Part shown: in pieces, positions 41,777-54,278 of the stretch
Layout: each line of letters opens with the position of its first letter
How positions within the stretch are numbered: the first letter of the stretch is position 1
Origin: Thalassomonas sp. RHCl1
GTDB taxonomy: Bacteria > Pseudomonadota > Gammaproteobacteria > Enterobacterales > Alteromonadaceae
Length of the DNA: 64,000 nucleotides
Direction of reading: 5' to 3'
Assembly: GCF_947387555.1 (NCBI RefSeq)
Contig: NZ_CANDNZ010000008.1
Location: forward strand, 186,001-250,000
Position numbers and translations under genes: made by a program
The notes under the pieces: model-generated
Told to the model about the DNA's origin: nothing
The model's input: only the letters and a program-made list of their open reading frames with translations
The model's database searches: none

Positions 41777-42106
41777 TTATTCTTCTTCTGCTTCGTAAAC
41801 ACTGAAATCGGTAATACCTTTTGCTTCAAGTGCTTTTCTTACGCTTGCCGGTAATTTCTCATTATTATCTTTGGCTAAGTCAGCATCGTCCGGCAAGGGT
41901 TGTCCGGTAAAGGCATGCAAAAAAGCTTCACATAATAGTTCACTATTAGTCGCATGACGTAAGTTGTTGACTTGTCTACGGGTTCTTTCATCCGTTAATA
42001 CTTTTAAAACACGCAAGGGGATAGAAACAGTGATTTTCTTCACCTGCTCGCTTTTTTTCCCATGCTCGGCGTATGGATTAATGTATTCGGCATTCCACTC
42101 TGCCAT
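41777..42106 (-). CDS. metJ: Methionine repressor MetJ
   Basis: A 109-residue ribbon-helix-helix repressor that binds tandem met boxes with S-adenosylmethionine as corepressor. The N-terminus [20 protein letters not shown] and the ribbon [20 protein letters not shown] are diagnostic, followed by [20 protein letters not shown]. The length is standard (about 105). It diverges from metBLF, and two arrays of met-box-like octamers lie in the 168-base gap, so it probably represses both directions. Confidence 0.95.
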   Translation of the reverse strand: MAEWNAEYINPYAEHGKKSEQVKKITVSIPLRVLKVLTDERTRRQVNNLRHATNSELLCEAFLHAFTGQPLPDDADLAKDNNEKLPASVRKALEAKGITDFSVYEAEEE

Positions 42107-42181
42107 CGACTTACCTCATATTCTAAATTTCCCAGGGTAAATTGTACTGGTTGTGGGCTGTGAGTCAACATCCGAATGTGT

Positions 42182-42205
42182 AGAGGTTTAGACGGCTAAA
42201 AAGAT
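42182..42205. promoter_or_regulatory. Met-box array 1 (three octamers)
   Basis: Consecutive octamers AGAGGTTT, AGACGGCT and AAAAAGAT resemble the MetJ operator unit AGACGTCT. They lie upstream of the metB -35 element, on the metJ side. Confidence 0.5.
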
Positions 42206-42206
42206 C

Positions 42207-42235
42207 TTGACCCCAACAATCTAAACGTTTAGAGT
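42207..42235 (+). promoter_or_regulatory. Probable sigma-70 promoter of metBLF
   Basis: TTGACC (42207-42212) and TAGAGT (42230-42235) are 17 bases apart. The -10 region overlaps the second met-box array, so MetJ binding would block polymerase. Confidence 0.6.
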
Positions 42236-42262
42236 TTTAGACGTCCAAACATCCAAATGTAA
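42223..42262. promoter_or_regulatory. Met-box array 2 (five octamers)
   Basis: Five consecutive octamers, AAACGTTT, AGAGTTTT, AGACGTCC, AAACATCC and AAATGTAA, follow the 8-base spacing of MetJ operators; AGACGTCC matches seven of eight bases of the consensus. The array ends 12 bases before metB. Confidence 0.75.
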
Positions 42263-42274
42263 ATCGAGAGTGAA

Positions 42275-43576
42275 ATGGCTAATAACAAAACAGCAACAAT
42301 TGCCGTCAGGGCAGGTATAAATAATGATAAGCATCATGGTGCTGTGGTTGCGCCAATTCACTTATCCAGTACATATTCGTTAACCGGCTTTAATGAAAAG
42401 CGTGAATTTGACTATTCCCGTACCGGCAACCCTACCCGTGCTACTTTTGCCGAGGCGGTGGCCGAGCTGGAGCAGGGCGCCCATGGCATAGTCACCAGTA
42501 CCGGTATGTCTTCGGTGCATTTATTGTGTCAGCTATTGGCTGTGGATGATCTCGTGGTGATCCCTCATGACTGTTATGGCGGCAGTTATCGTTTATTCAG
42601 CCACCTGGCGAAAAGGGGGCTGTTTAAATTAGTTGTAGTGGATCAAAACGACAGTGATGCCCTTGAGCAAGCCTTGGCGCAAAAACCTAAACTGGTCTTG
42701 ATCGAAACCCCGAGCAACCCTTTGCTCAGGATCGTAGACATTAAAGCGGTAACCGAAGCAAGCCACAGAGCGGGCGCCCTGGTGGCGGTCGACAATACTT
42801 TCTTATCCCCCGTGTTGCAGCAACCATTATTACTGGGGGCGGATATAGTTTTTCATTCCACTACGAAATATATCAATGGTCACAGCGATGTTGTCGGCGG
42901 GGTATTAGTCACTAAGGATAAGGAGCTCGGAGAGCAGCTGGCCTGGTGGGCGAACTGTATCGGCATTACCGGCTCAGCTTTTGACAGCTATTTGAGTTTA
43001 CGCGGCCTGAAAACCCTGCCGATCAGAATGAAGCAACATCAAAGCAATGCCGATGCCGTGGCCAAGTTTTTAGCCGGACACCCGGCGGTTGAGCAGGTGT
43101 ATTACCCCGGCCTGGCGGATCACCCCGGCCATGCTATTGCCTGCAAACAGCAAAAGTCTTTTGGTGCCATGCTCAGTTTTGAAGTTAAAGGCGGTGTCGA
43201 AGCCGTTAAAAGCCTGTTTGACAATTTATCCCTGTTTACCCTGGCCCAGTCCTTAGGCGGTGTGGAGAGTTTAATCAGCCATCCTTCAACCATGACCCAT
43301 GCCGGAATGGAGCTTGAAGCCCAGTTAGTGGCGGGGATCAGCCAGTCGCTGGTGCGTATTTCCGTGGGTATAGAAGATATCGACGACATTATTAACGATC
43401 TTGATGCCGGTTTAACTGCCAGCCAGTCAGGGCTCGATAATACTGGTCCTGAAAAAAAGCTTACTGACAAGGCATCTGCTGCAAGCAACTCAGAGCCAAG
43501 CCTGAGGGTTGTGGCAGATAATGATCAGCAAACAAAACCTTTTAGTTTTAATCCTGCACTGGCGAGCTTGTGGTAA
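42275..43576 (+). CDS. metB: Cystathionine gamma-synthase
   Basis: A 433-residue PLP enzyme that joins O-succinyl- or O-acyl-homoserine to cysteine in methionine synthesis. Family motifs are YSRTGNPTRATFAEAVAELE (residues 48-67), the VDNTF segment, and HSTTKYINGHSDVVGG with the PLP Lys near 198; SLGGVESLISHPSTMTHAGM marks the C-terminal domain. The usual enzyme is about 385 residues, so the last 45 residues (Ser/Lys/Asn-rich, from about 388) are an extension of unknown role. The first gene of metBLF, with an array of met boxes directly upstream; four bases separate it from metL. Confidence 0.93.
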   Translation: MANNKTATIAVRAGINNDKHHGAVVAPIHLSSTYSLTGFNEKREFDYSRTGNPTRATFAEAVAELEQGAHGIVTSTGMSSVHLLCQLLAVDDLVVIPHDCYGGSYRLFSHLAKRGLFKLVVVDQNDSDALEQALAQKPKLVLIETPSNPLLRIVDIKAVTEASHRAGALVAVDNTFLSPVLQQPLLLGADIVFHSTTKYINGHSDVVGGVLVTKDKELGEQLAWWANCIGITGSAFDSYLSLRGLKTLPIRMKQHQSNADAVAKFLAGHPAVEQVYYPGLADHPGHAIACKQQKSFGAMLSFEVKGGVEAVKSLFDNLSLFTLAQSLGGVESLISHPSTMTHAGMELEAQLVAGISQSLVRISVGIEDIDDIINDLDAGLTASQSGLDNTGPEKKLTDKASAASNSEPSLRVVADNDQQTKPFSFNPALASLW

Positions 43577-43580
43577 AAAA

Positions 43581-46924
<3,344 letters not shown>

Positions 46925-46984
46925 ATTACCCGCGTTAGCGCCTGATCCTCACTGCCACTTACAGCTGAGATCTGGCGCTGAAAA

Positions 46985-47014
46985 CCCGCTTAAAACGCCT
47001 GAAGCGGGCATTTT
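46985..47014 (+). terminator. Rho-independent terminator of metBLF
   Basis: CCCGCTT (46985-46991) with AAGCGGG (47002-47008), followed by CATTTTTC. Confidence 0.8.
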
Positions 47015-47128
47015 TCTGCCTTTGCCGCCGTTTTGCCGTTAACGAGGGATCTCCTTGTTTATTGGTGAAAAATTAACTAGCATTACTAGTACCTTTTTCT
47101 GCCGTGCCGGGATAAATGCAATAATAAA

Positions 47129-48601
47129 GTGGCTAATGTGACCAGTGAAACCAATTTTACCCAGCAGGTACGCGCTTTAATTGGGCGCACCTATGGTCGC
47201 AGCCAGCTAAAAGATTCTTTCCTCGAGCGGGCAATCGCTTATTTTGAAGTGAAGGCGGAACAAACCGCTAAAGCGGACAAGTATCAGCAGCAGCTGGAGG
47301 AGATAAAAGCCAAGATTGAGGAGGGCAGCGGCAAAGAAAGCGCAGCTTTGCAGCAAAAGCTGCATAAGCTGGAAAGGGAGCAGCGAAACTTCCAGCTGCA
47401 GCTCAGGATCGAGCGTAATGAGCGCAATGAAAATCTGCTTGAAACCTGCCATAAGCTACTCGCTTTGTGTGAAGCGGAGGATATCGAGGAAACCAACCGG
47501 AAATCTGCCCAGTTTCTCGGCACGCTGCAGTTAATCAGTCCCACCGAAGGGAAAAAAATCGCCCAGATAAACGAACAGCATAAGGCTTTGTATAAAGCGG
47601 TATTGGCTTTGCGCCTGCTAGACAGGTTATGCATGGACAAGATTGTTGCCGAGCCTTATATCAGTCAGTACCTGACCGATATTCCTCCGGAGCAATATGC
47701 CGAATACCATGAGCTGGATCCGAAAAATTATAAGGTCTATATCCAGCAAGTAAAAATTCCGGTGATCATGGCGGCTCTGATCCAGGATATCGGCCATTAT
47801 CACCCGGATGCCCAGCAGATTATTTACGGCGAGGACGGTAAGCTTGATCCCAGTCGCACTCTGGGTGTGGAGTCACGTAAGGCGCTGTTACAAATCAGTT
47901 ACCGGGAAACTATAGATTACCTGGTACACGGCATCGGCCTGACCCAGTATATTGGCAACTCAAAAGTAGAGCGGGATAAATTTAACCAGGCCGAGCACAA
48001 GAAAATATTTTTTATCAAACATTTGCTGAAAACCAGTATCAATCCGTTAAAAGGTATAGGCAACCTGCTGAAAGTACCGCAAATTTATACTTCTATTATT
48101 TTATCCACCAAGGCCAAGTATAACTATAAACTCTTGCCTAAGGCTTACCAGGCCCTGAATCAAAATGCCGAACGCGGCACCTGCAGCCAGGCGGTGGTGG
48201 ACAGCTTATACCGCATTACCGGCATGTACCCCCAGGGGTTTGGCATTACCTATATTCCCCGGGACAGTGACGGCAAAGCCCTGGACAGGTATGAATATGC
48301 CATAGTCAACCGTTTATACCCGGAAAATCCTGAACAGCCCTTGTGCCGGGCAGCGACCCGGCAACTGAGCTTTATCAGCCGCGGACTGGATATTATCGTC
48401 AAGTGTGAAGACAACCTGTACTTGTCGGCGGTGGCCAGCAACCTGGCTACCATGAGTAAAAAAAGGCTGATGGAGATCCTGGAATTGCTGGCCTCTAACT
48501 ATAAGGAAAGGGAGAACCTGGAACTTATCCCCCGTTGCTGGCATGCCGGTGAATTCTTCTCTATCAAGGAAAATCAAAAGCTGTGGAATAAGGCCCAGTA
48601 A
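47129..48601 (+). CDS. HD-GYP-like domain protein with degenerate motifs
   Basis: A 490-residue cytoplasmic protein. The first 40 residues precede a coiled coil (45-110; KYQQQLEEIKAKIEEGSG). From about 195, the sequence has the ordering of an HD-GYP cyclic-di-GMP phosphodiesterase: ALIQDIGHYHPDAQQ in the HD position, and later ITGMYPQGFGITYIPRD with DRYEYAIVNRLYP, as in the C-terminal part of HD-GYP domains. The canonical HDIGK and HHE/GYP residues are mostly replaced, so phosphodiesterase activity is doubtful. The start at 47129 is a GTG without a strong ribosome site. It stands alone between metF and the convergent argE. Confidence 0.5.
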   Translation: MANVTSETNFTQQVRALIGRTYGRSQLKDSFLERAIAYFEVKAEQTAKADKYQQQLEEIKAKIEEGSGKESAALQQKLHKLEREQRNFQLQLRIERNERNENLLETCHKLLALCEAEDIEETNRKSAQFLGTLQLISPTEGKKIAQINEQHKALYKAVLALRLLDRLCMDKIVAEPYISQYLTDIPPEQYAEYHELDPKNYKVYIQQVKIPVIMAALIQDIGHYHPDAQQIIYGEDGKLDPSRTLGVESRKALLQISYRETIDYLVHGIGLTQYIGNSKVERDKFNQAEHKKIFFIKHLLKTSINPLKGIGNLLKVPQIYTSIILSTKAKYNYKLLPKAYQALNQNAERGTCSQAVVDSLYRITGMYPQGFGITYIPRDSDGKALDRYEYAIVNRLYPENPEQPLCRAATRQLSFISRGLDIIVKCEDNLYLSAVASNLATMSKKRLMEILELLASNYKERENLELIPRCWHAGEFFSIKENQKLWNKAQ

Positions 48602-48644
48602 TCAGCGCTTTATTTGACCGCTCCCCGGCCGTTAATGACTAGCC

Positions 48645-49793
48645 CTAAAGGCAATAATGTTGGATCATTTTCATCAGCAACTTTTCGGTTTTAGTGATCT
48701 GATCAAATGCCAAATATTCATCTCCCTGATGCGCCTGCTTTATTGAACCCGGCCCCAGGACTATGGTCTGGCAGCCCAGTTGCTGAATATAGGGGGCTTC
48801 GGTGGCATAGTTTACCGCACAGCATTGATGGCCGCTGATTTCTTCCGCCAGGCTGATGAGATCGCTGGGTTTTTGCTGCTCGAAGCTGGGAGAGCTGGGA
48901 TGTAATTCCTGGATATTAATACGTCCCGGGTAGCGCTCGGCCAGTTCTTTCAGGCTATCATTGAGCCAGTGGATCAGTTCGTCATCGCTGATACCCGGCA
49001 GGGAGCGCAGATCTAAATCTAAAGAGCAGAAGCCGCAGATCCGGTTGGCGTTATCGCCGCCTTGTATCGCCCCCAGATTCAGGGTGGGGGCAGGCACATC
49101 AAAGGCGTCGTTATGGTAATTTTGCTCTAAGGTGTCTTTTAAGCTTATCAGGCGGCCGATCACCTGATAGATGATTTCAATGGCATTAACCCCCAATGCC
49201 GGCTGGCTGGAATGTCCCGACTGCCCCTGTACCGTGATGCGGTGCGACATATGACCCTTGTGCATCACCACGGGCACTAAACTGGTGGGTTCGCCGATAA
49301 TGGCGACATCGGGTTTGATCAACTGGCTTTGGGCAAAAAAACGCGCCCCGGCCATAGTGGTTTCTTCATCGGCGGTGGCCAGGACATATAAAGGCTTTTG
49401 TAGTTTTTTGGCATCAAGTTGACGGCTGGCCTGGAGAATAAAGGCAAAAAAGCCTTTCATATCACAGGTGCCCAGGCCATAGAATTTATCGTTTTTACTG
49501 GTCAGGCTCAGGGGATCGGAATGCCAGCGGTCTTCATCAAAAGGTACGGTATCACTGTGTCCCGCCAATAATAACCCGCCTTCGCCGCTGCCAAGTTTTG
49601 CCAGCATATTATATTTATTATTGCTGTGGGGCACAGGCTGTATTTGAATGCTAAACCCCAGCTGTTCAAACCAAGTGGCAAGTAGTTGGATAATATCAAG
49701 ATTTCCCTGATCCCAACTGCTTTGTGTCGAGCTGATGGAAGGGCTGGCGATCAGTTGTTTCAGAGAGTCGGTAAAATCAGGTAAATTTTTCAT
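48645..49793 (-). CDS. argE: Acetylornithine deacetylase
   Basis: A 382-residue M20-family zinc hydrolase that converts N-acetylornithine to ornithine. The metal-binding motifs are GHSDTVPFD near residue 79, GLGTCDMKGFFA near 110, and DEETTMAGA with the catalytic Glu near 143; EPTSLVPVVMHKG follows. The length is normal. It diverges from argCBFGH; the 262-base gap between them contains ARG-box-like palindromes, so ArgR probably controls both directions. Confidence 0.93.
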   Translation of the reverse strand: MKNLPDFTDSLKQLIASPSISSTQSSWDQGNLDIIQLLATWFEQLGFSIQIQPVPHSNNKYNMLAKLGSGEGGLLLAGHSDTVPFDEDRWHSDPLSLTSKNDKFYGLGTCDMKGFFAFILQASRQLDAKKLQKPLYVLATADEETTMAGARFFAQSQLIKPDVAIIGEPTSLVPVVMHKGHMSHRITVQGQSGHSSQPALGVNAIEIIYQVIGRLISLKDTLEQNYHNDAFDVPAPTLNLGAIQGGDNANRICGFCSLDLDLRSLPGISDDELIHWLNDSLKELAERYPGRINIQELHPSSPSFEQQKPSDLISLAEEISGHQCCAVNYATEAPYIQQLGCQTIVLGPGSIKQAHQGDEYLAFDQITKTEKLLMKMIQHYCL

Positions 49794-49812
49794 AATATAT
49801 TTATGCTAAAAA

Positions 49813-49830
49813 GTTGCATATCTAGTCATT
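49813..49830. promoter_or_regulatory. ARG-box-like palindrome near argE
   Basis: GT-TGCAT-ATCT-AGTCA-TT resembles the 18-base ArgR half-operator with arms TGMAT and ATKCA; the right arm has mismatches. It lies about 20 bases upstream of the argE start. Confidence 0.45.
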
Positions 49831-50022
49831 GGGTGTTAGATTCTCCCTACAGTGTAAATAACCTTGCCGGATAAGGCTACGGAAATATAAAAATGTCTAC
49901 AACTATACGACGATAAAGCTTTTGTAACTTGTATGAACCAGATTGAAGCCGGGTTTATACCAGGTTTTATTTTAGGTTTTGTATTTTATATAAACAGATT
50001 TGTTGATCGAGTGTTATTTTTA

Positions 50023-50040
50023 GTTGCATAGAATTGCATT
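50023..50040. promoter_or_regulatory. ARG-box-like palindrome near argC
   Basis: GT-TGCAT-AGAA-TTGCA-TT has both arms of an ArgR box with one mismatch (TTGCA instead of ATGCA). It ends 16 bases before the argC start codon. Confidence 0.6.
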
Positions 50041-50055
50041 TTTTTCGGAGTGAAT

Positions 50056-51156
50056 ATGAAGGTTGCGGTTATTGGCGCCAGTGGTTATGTCGGCGCCGAG
50101 TTAATTGGCTTGCTTTGCCAACACGATAATATTTCCATCCAGCACTTGCTGGTTTCAGAGAACAGTGCTTCCTCTGGGAAAACTTTCGCCGCCTTGCATG
50201 GGCGGTGGCAGGGGATCTGCGATTTACCCCTGCAGTCTTTTTCTCAAACCTGGTTTGATACTTTTATATCAGATAAGCAGGACAATGATGCAGAGCATGC
50301 CCTGGATGCGGTGTTCTTTGCGACTCCCCATGAGTTCAGTGCCTTATGGGCCGGTGCTTTTGTTGAGGCCGGTATTAAGGTGTTTGATCTCTCCGGCGGC
50401 TTCCGTTTAAAGGAGCTGGCGGATTATCCCCAATATTACGGTTTCGAACATCAGGACATCAATACCCTGAGTCTGGCCCATTACGGGCTGGCGGAATGGC
50501 AGCATGAGCAGATTGCCGGTGCCGATCTGGTGGCGGTACCCGGTTGTTATCCCACGGCCAGCCTGCTGGCATTAAAACCCGTGATCAGCAATAAGCTGCA
50601 GCTGGAAAATTCTCTGGTGGTGGTTAACGGTATCAGTGGCGTCAGCGGGGCCGGCAGAACCGCTTCCCTGGCCAGCAATTTTAATGAAGTCAGCCTGATG
50701 CCCTACAATATTTTAAAGCACAGACATCAGCCGGAAATCAGTCAGGAAGCCGGTGTTGAGGTGATTTTTAATCCCCACCTGGCGCCCTATAAACGGGGTT
50801 TGCTTGCTACCGTGACTTTGCAGTTAAAAACCGGGGTAAGCGCTGCGCAAGTCGATGCAGCTTTTACTCATGCCTACCAGGATAAAGCCTTGATCAGGCT
50901 GCTGGATGCCTGGCCAAAAATCGATAATGTCGCCCATACGCCTTTTGCCGATCTCCACTGGCAATACGATGAAAAAAAACAGGTTCTGGTGGTTTCCTGC
51001 GCCATAGACAACCTGCTTAAGGGGGCGGCGGCTCAGGCACTGCAGTGCGCCAATATATCCATGGGCTTGCCTGATCATTATGGCTTGTTGCCGCAAACAT
51101 TTGTCGGATCAAGCGATGATTACAGCCTGGTCTCTCATGCACCAAGCACTAAGTGA
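50056..51156 (+). CDS. argC: N-acetyl-gamma-glutamyl-phosphate reductase
   Basis: A 366-residue enzyme that reduces N-acetylglutamyl phosphate to the semialdehyde with NADPH. Motifs: KVAVIGASGYVGAELIGLL (nucleotide binding), VFFATPHEFSALWA, and AVPGCYPTASLLAL with the catalytic Cys near residue 158; HRHQPEISQEAG and GLLATVTLQL are also typical. I choose the ATG at 50056, with CGGAG five bases upstream. It is the first gene of argCBFGH. Confidence 0.94.
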   Translation: MKVAVIGASGYVGAELIGLLCQHDNISIQHLLVSENSASSGKTFAALHGRWQGICDLPLQSFSQTWFDTFISDKQDNDAEHALDAVFFATPHEFSALWAGAFVEAGIKVFDLSGGFRLKELADYPQYYGFEHQDINTLSLAHYGLAEWQHEQIAGADLVAVPGCYPTASLLALKPVISNKLQLENSLVVVNGISGVSGAGRTASLASNFNEVSLMPYNILKHRHQPEISQEAGVEVIFNPHLAPYKRGLLATVTLQLKTGVSAAQVDAAFTHAYQDKALIRLLDAWPKIDNVAHTPFADLHWQYDEKKQVLVVSCAIDNLLKGAAAQALQCANISMGLPDHYGLLPQTFVGSSDDYSLVSHAPSTK

Positions 51157-51169
51157 CAGGGGACGGGAC

Positions 51170-51967
51170 GTGAAAAAGTTAACAACTAATCTTAATAAAA
51201 AGCCACTGGTGATTAAAATCGGCGGCGCTATCTTAAACCAGGCCAGCGCCTTACAGGCGCTGCTGCAGGTTATCAGTCAGCTTAAAGATCAGGCGGTGGT
51301 GCTGGTGCACGGCGGCGGCTGTGTGGTGGATGAGATGCTTGAGCAATCGGGCTTTACCACAGAGAAAAAAAACGGTCTGCGTATTACCCCTAAGGCCCAG
51401 ATCCCGGTGATCAGCGGGGCGCTGGCTGGTAATGTCAATAAATCCATCGTTGCGGCCGCAGCCAAATTAAATATCCCGGCGGTGGGTTTGTCCCTGTGCG
51501 ATGGCGATATGGTGGCCTGTCAGCTGGCGGATACCGAACTAGGCGCTGTAGGTAAGCCAAGTCCCCACAGCAGTAAACTACTCGACAGTTTAGTGTCCGG
51601 CCATTTTCTGCCGGTAATAGCTTCTATCGGTGCACTCGATAATGGCGAGCTGGTCAATGTTAATGCCGATGATGCCGCGGTGGTGATTTGTCAGCTGCTT
51701 AATGCCGAGCTTTTGCTGTTAACGGATGTTAACGGCGTTAAAGATGCACAAAACCAGTACCTGGAAACCCTGAATTCCCGTCAGGCCAGTCAGTTGATCC
51801 AGCAGGGGGTGATCGCCGGCGGTATGACCGCCAAAGTGAATGCCGCCCTGAAGGCCGCTAACCAGTTACGACGAAGCATCGCGGTTGCCAGCTGGCAATC
51901 GCCGGAGCAGATCCTCCGTTTGCTCAATGGTGATGGCGTAGGCACCCGCATTCAGCCGGATAGCTAA
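51170..51967 (+). CDS. argB: Acetylglutamate kinase
   Basis: A 265-residue amino-acid kinase that phosphorylates N-acetylglutamate. Motifs: PLVIKIGGAIL, VLVHGGGCVVDEML, and near the end VNADDAAVVICQLLNAELLL with TDVNGV, plus GGMTAKVNAAL. The start is the GTG at 51170, because AGGGGA lies six bases upstream and the stop of argC is at 51156; upstream in-frame ATGs inside argC would add a non-homologous extension. The short form lacks the N-terminal helix of arginine-inhibited hexameric kinases. Confidence 0.92.
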   Translation: MKKLTTNLNKKPLVIKIGGAILNQASALQALLQVISQLKDQAVVLVHGGGCVVDEMLEQSGFTTEKKNGLRITPKAQIPVISGALAGNVNKSIVAAAAKLNIPAVGLSLCDGDMVACQLADTELGAVGKPSPHSSKLLDSLVSGHFLPVIASIGALDNGELVNVNADDAAVVICQLLNAELLLLTDVNGVKDAQNQYLETLNSRQASQLIQQGVIAGGMTAKVNAALKAANQLRRSIAVASWQSPEQILRLLNGDGVGTRIQPDS

Positions 51968-52034
51968 CCCTTAGCTTCTCCCCCTTAAAAAACAGAATTT
52001 TTAGATACTTAGTGCCGTCAGGCAGGAATATATT

Positions 52035-52955
52035 ATGTCGTTAAAACACTTTTTAGCTGATGATCAGCTAAACCAGGCTCAGCTGCAATCGCTTATTACT
52101 TTAGCCTTGAAAATGAAACAAAACCCGGCGGATTACCAGCATTTGTTAGCCGGAAAATCCGTGGTGATGTTATTCGAGAAACCTTCCCTGAGAACCCATA
52201 TCAGTTTTGATATCGGTATCCAGAAACTTGGCGGTCATGCCCTATATATCGGCCAGCAAAACGGCCAGTTGGGCGAGCGTGAGCGGGTATCGGATGTCGC
52301 TAAAAATCTTGCCTGCTGGTCTGATGCCATAGTGGCCCGGGTATTTAAGCACCAGGTGTTGCAAGAGTTGGCGGCACATGCTGGTAAACCTGTGATCAAT
52401 GCCTTATGCGATTTATATCATCCCTGCCAGGCGCTGGCGGACTTCGTCACCTTAACGGAAAATTTTGCTGATCTGTCCCAGGTAAAACTGGCCTATGTCG
52501 GTGACGGCAATAATGTCTCTAATTCATTGATGTTGATGGCCGCTACTTTAGGGGTTGATTTTACCCTGGTATGCCCGACCGGCTTTGGTCCTCAGGCCGA
52601 GATGTTCAATAAGGCCAAAGAAATCGCCCAGGCCTCAGGCAGTCAATTATCGCTTACTTCAGATGTCGAGGCGCTTGGTCAGCAAGATGCCATCTATACC
52701 GATACCTGGGTATCTATGGGAGATGAAACCAAGGTGGAAGATATCCTGGCAACTTTTGCGGCCTATCAGGTGAATCACGAATTAATGAACAGCGCCGGGG
52801 CGAAAGTGGTGATGCACTGCCAGCCGGCCCATTTGGGCCAGGAAATCACCGCTGAGCTGTTTGACAGTGAGTTGTCGGTGGCAACCTCCCAGGCGGAAAA
52901 CCGCATGTGGGCACAAAATGCCGTATTGGCAACCCTGCTGGCGGAGCCGGTATAA
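52035..52955 (+). CDS. argF: Ornithine carbamoyltransferase
   Basis: A 306-residue transcarbamoylase that makes citrulline from ornithine and carbamoyl phosphate. The carbamoyl-phosphate loop reads [13 protein letters not shown], with SLRTH in place of STRTR; the [11 protein letters not shown] motif and the region [12 protein letters not shown]-like [11 protein letters not shown] are present. The usual catalytic HCLP reads HCQP here (in [14 protein letters not shown], about residue 262). I believe these variants occur in marine gammaproteobacterial ArgF, but have not confirmed it. AGGAATATATT precedes the ATG. It follows argB by 67 bases. Confidence 0.9.
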   Translation: MSLKHFLADDQLNQAQLQSLITLALKMKQNPADYQHLLAGKSVVMLFEKPSLRTHISFDIGIQKLGGHALYIGQQNGQLGERERVSDVAKNLACWSDAIVARVFKHQVLQELAAHAGKPVINALCDLYHPCQALADFVTLTENFADLSQVKLAYVGDGNNVSNSLMLMAATLGVDFTLVCPTGFGPQAEMFNKAKEIAQASGSQLSLTSDVEALGQQDAIYTDTWVSMGDETKVEDILATFAAYQVNHELMNSAGAKVVMHCQPAHLGQEITAELFDSELSVATSQAENRMWAQNAVLATLLAEPV

Positions 52956-53035
52956 GAGCGGGTTTAGCATCAACAAAATTTATAGGTTTTTATCTGCCTT
53001 TTATCAGGCAAAGTTTCAAGAATTGGGTGAGTAAG

Positions 53036-54277
53036 ATGAGTTTACAAACAGAGCAGAAAGTTAAAAAAGTAGTATTGGCATATTCCGGCGGTCTGGATAC
53101 CTCGGCCATTATCCCTTGGCTAAAAGAAAATTATCACGGCTGTGAGGTGGTGGCCTTTTGCGCCGATGTCGGTCAGGGAGAAGAGGAATTAGAAGGCATA
53201 GTGGAAAAAGCCATCGCCTCCGGCGCCAGCGAGTGTCACGTGGTGGACTTAAAGGAAGAGTTTGTTAAGGACTATATTTACCCGATCGTTAAAACCGGCG
53301 CCGTTTATGAAGGCCAGTACCTGCTGGGGACTTCCATGGCCCGTCCGGTGATTGCCAAGGCCCATGTCGAAGTGGCGCTGAAAGTGGGGGCGGATGCCCT
53401 GTGTCACGGCTGTACCGGTAAAGGTAATGATCAGGTGCGTTTTGAGTCCTGTTTTGCCGCATTGGCGCCACAGCTGAAAGTGATCGCCCCGTGGCGGGAG
53501 TGGGATATGCTCTCCCGTGAAGATCTGCTGGCTTACTTAGCCGAACGTGATATTCCCTGCTCGGCATCATTGACGAAAATCTACAGCCGGGATGCCAATG
53601 CCTGGCATATCTCCCACGAAGGTGGTGAGCTTGAAGATCCCTGGTGTGAGCCGTCAAAAGAAGTCTGGACCATGACGGTAGATCCGCTGGAAGCGCCGGA
53701 TACGCCGGAAAATGTCATGTTAAGTTTTGAGCAGGGGCAACTGGTGGCGGTGGATGGCCAGACACTGACTCCTTATCAGGCGCTGATGTATCTAAACGAC
53801 AAGGCTGCCGCCCACGGGGTTGGCCGTATCGATATTGTTGAAAACCGCCTGGTGGGCATGAAATCCCGTGGCTGTTATGAAACCCCGGGTGGCACTGTGC
53901 TGATGGCGGCCTATAAAGGGCTGGAAACCCTGATTCTGGATAAAGAATCGTTAAAATTCAGGGAATCTGTAGCGCTGGAATTCTCCCATGTGATTTACGA
54001 TGGCCGCTGGTTTACGCCACTGGCGAAAGCCCAGCTGGCGGCAGCAAACTCATTGTCGGATAAAGTGACCGGCGATGTTGTGGTTAAGCTCTTTAAAGGG
54101 CAGGCGGTAGTGAGCCAGCGTCGTTCGCCTTATTCCCTGTATTCCGAGGAGTTTGCCACTTTCGGTGCCGATGACGTCTACGATCAAAAACATGCCGAAG
54201 GCTTTATCCGTTTGTTCAGCTTATCCAGCCGGATAGCGGCGTTACATGAAAAAGATACAACAGGCGGGGAGAAGTAA
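53036..54277 (+). CDS. argG: Argininosuccinate synthase
   Basis: A 413-residue ATP-dependent ligase of citrulline and aspartate. Motifs: [20 protein letters not shown] (P-loop-like PP motif, residues 13-32), [13 protein letters not shown], and [15 protein letters not shown] near 122; [20 protein letters not shown] and the [13 protein letters not shown] segment are typical. The start is the ATG at 53036. It follows argF by 80 bases, and its stop is one base before the argH(A) start. Confidence 0.95.
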   Translation: MSLQTEQKVKKVVLAYSGGLDTSAIIPWLKENYHGCEVVAFCADVGQGEEELEGIVEKAIASGASECHVVDLKEEFVKDYIYPIVKTGAVYEGQYLLGTSMARPVIAKAHVEVALKVGADALCHGCTGKGNDQVRFESCFAALAPQLKVIAPWREWDMLSREDLLAYLAERDIPCSASLTKIYSRDANAWHISHEGGELEDPWCEPSKEVWTMTVDPLEAPDTPENVMLSFEQGQLVAVDGQTLTPYQALMYLNDKAAAHGVGRIDIVENRLVGMKSRGCYETPGGTVLMAAYKGLETLILDKESLKFRESVALEFSHVIYDGRWFTPLAKAQLAAANSLSDKVTGDVVVKLFKGQAVVSQRRSPYSLYSEEFATFGADDVYDQKHAEGFIRLFSLSSRIAALHEKDTTGGEK

Positions 54278-54278
54278 T

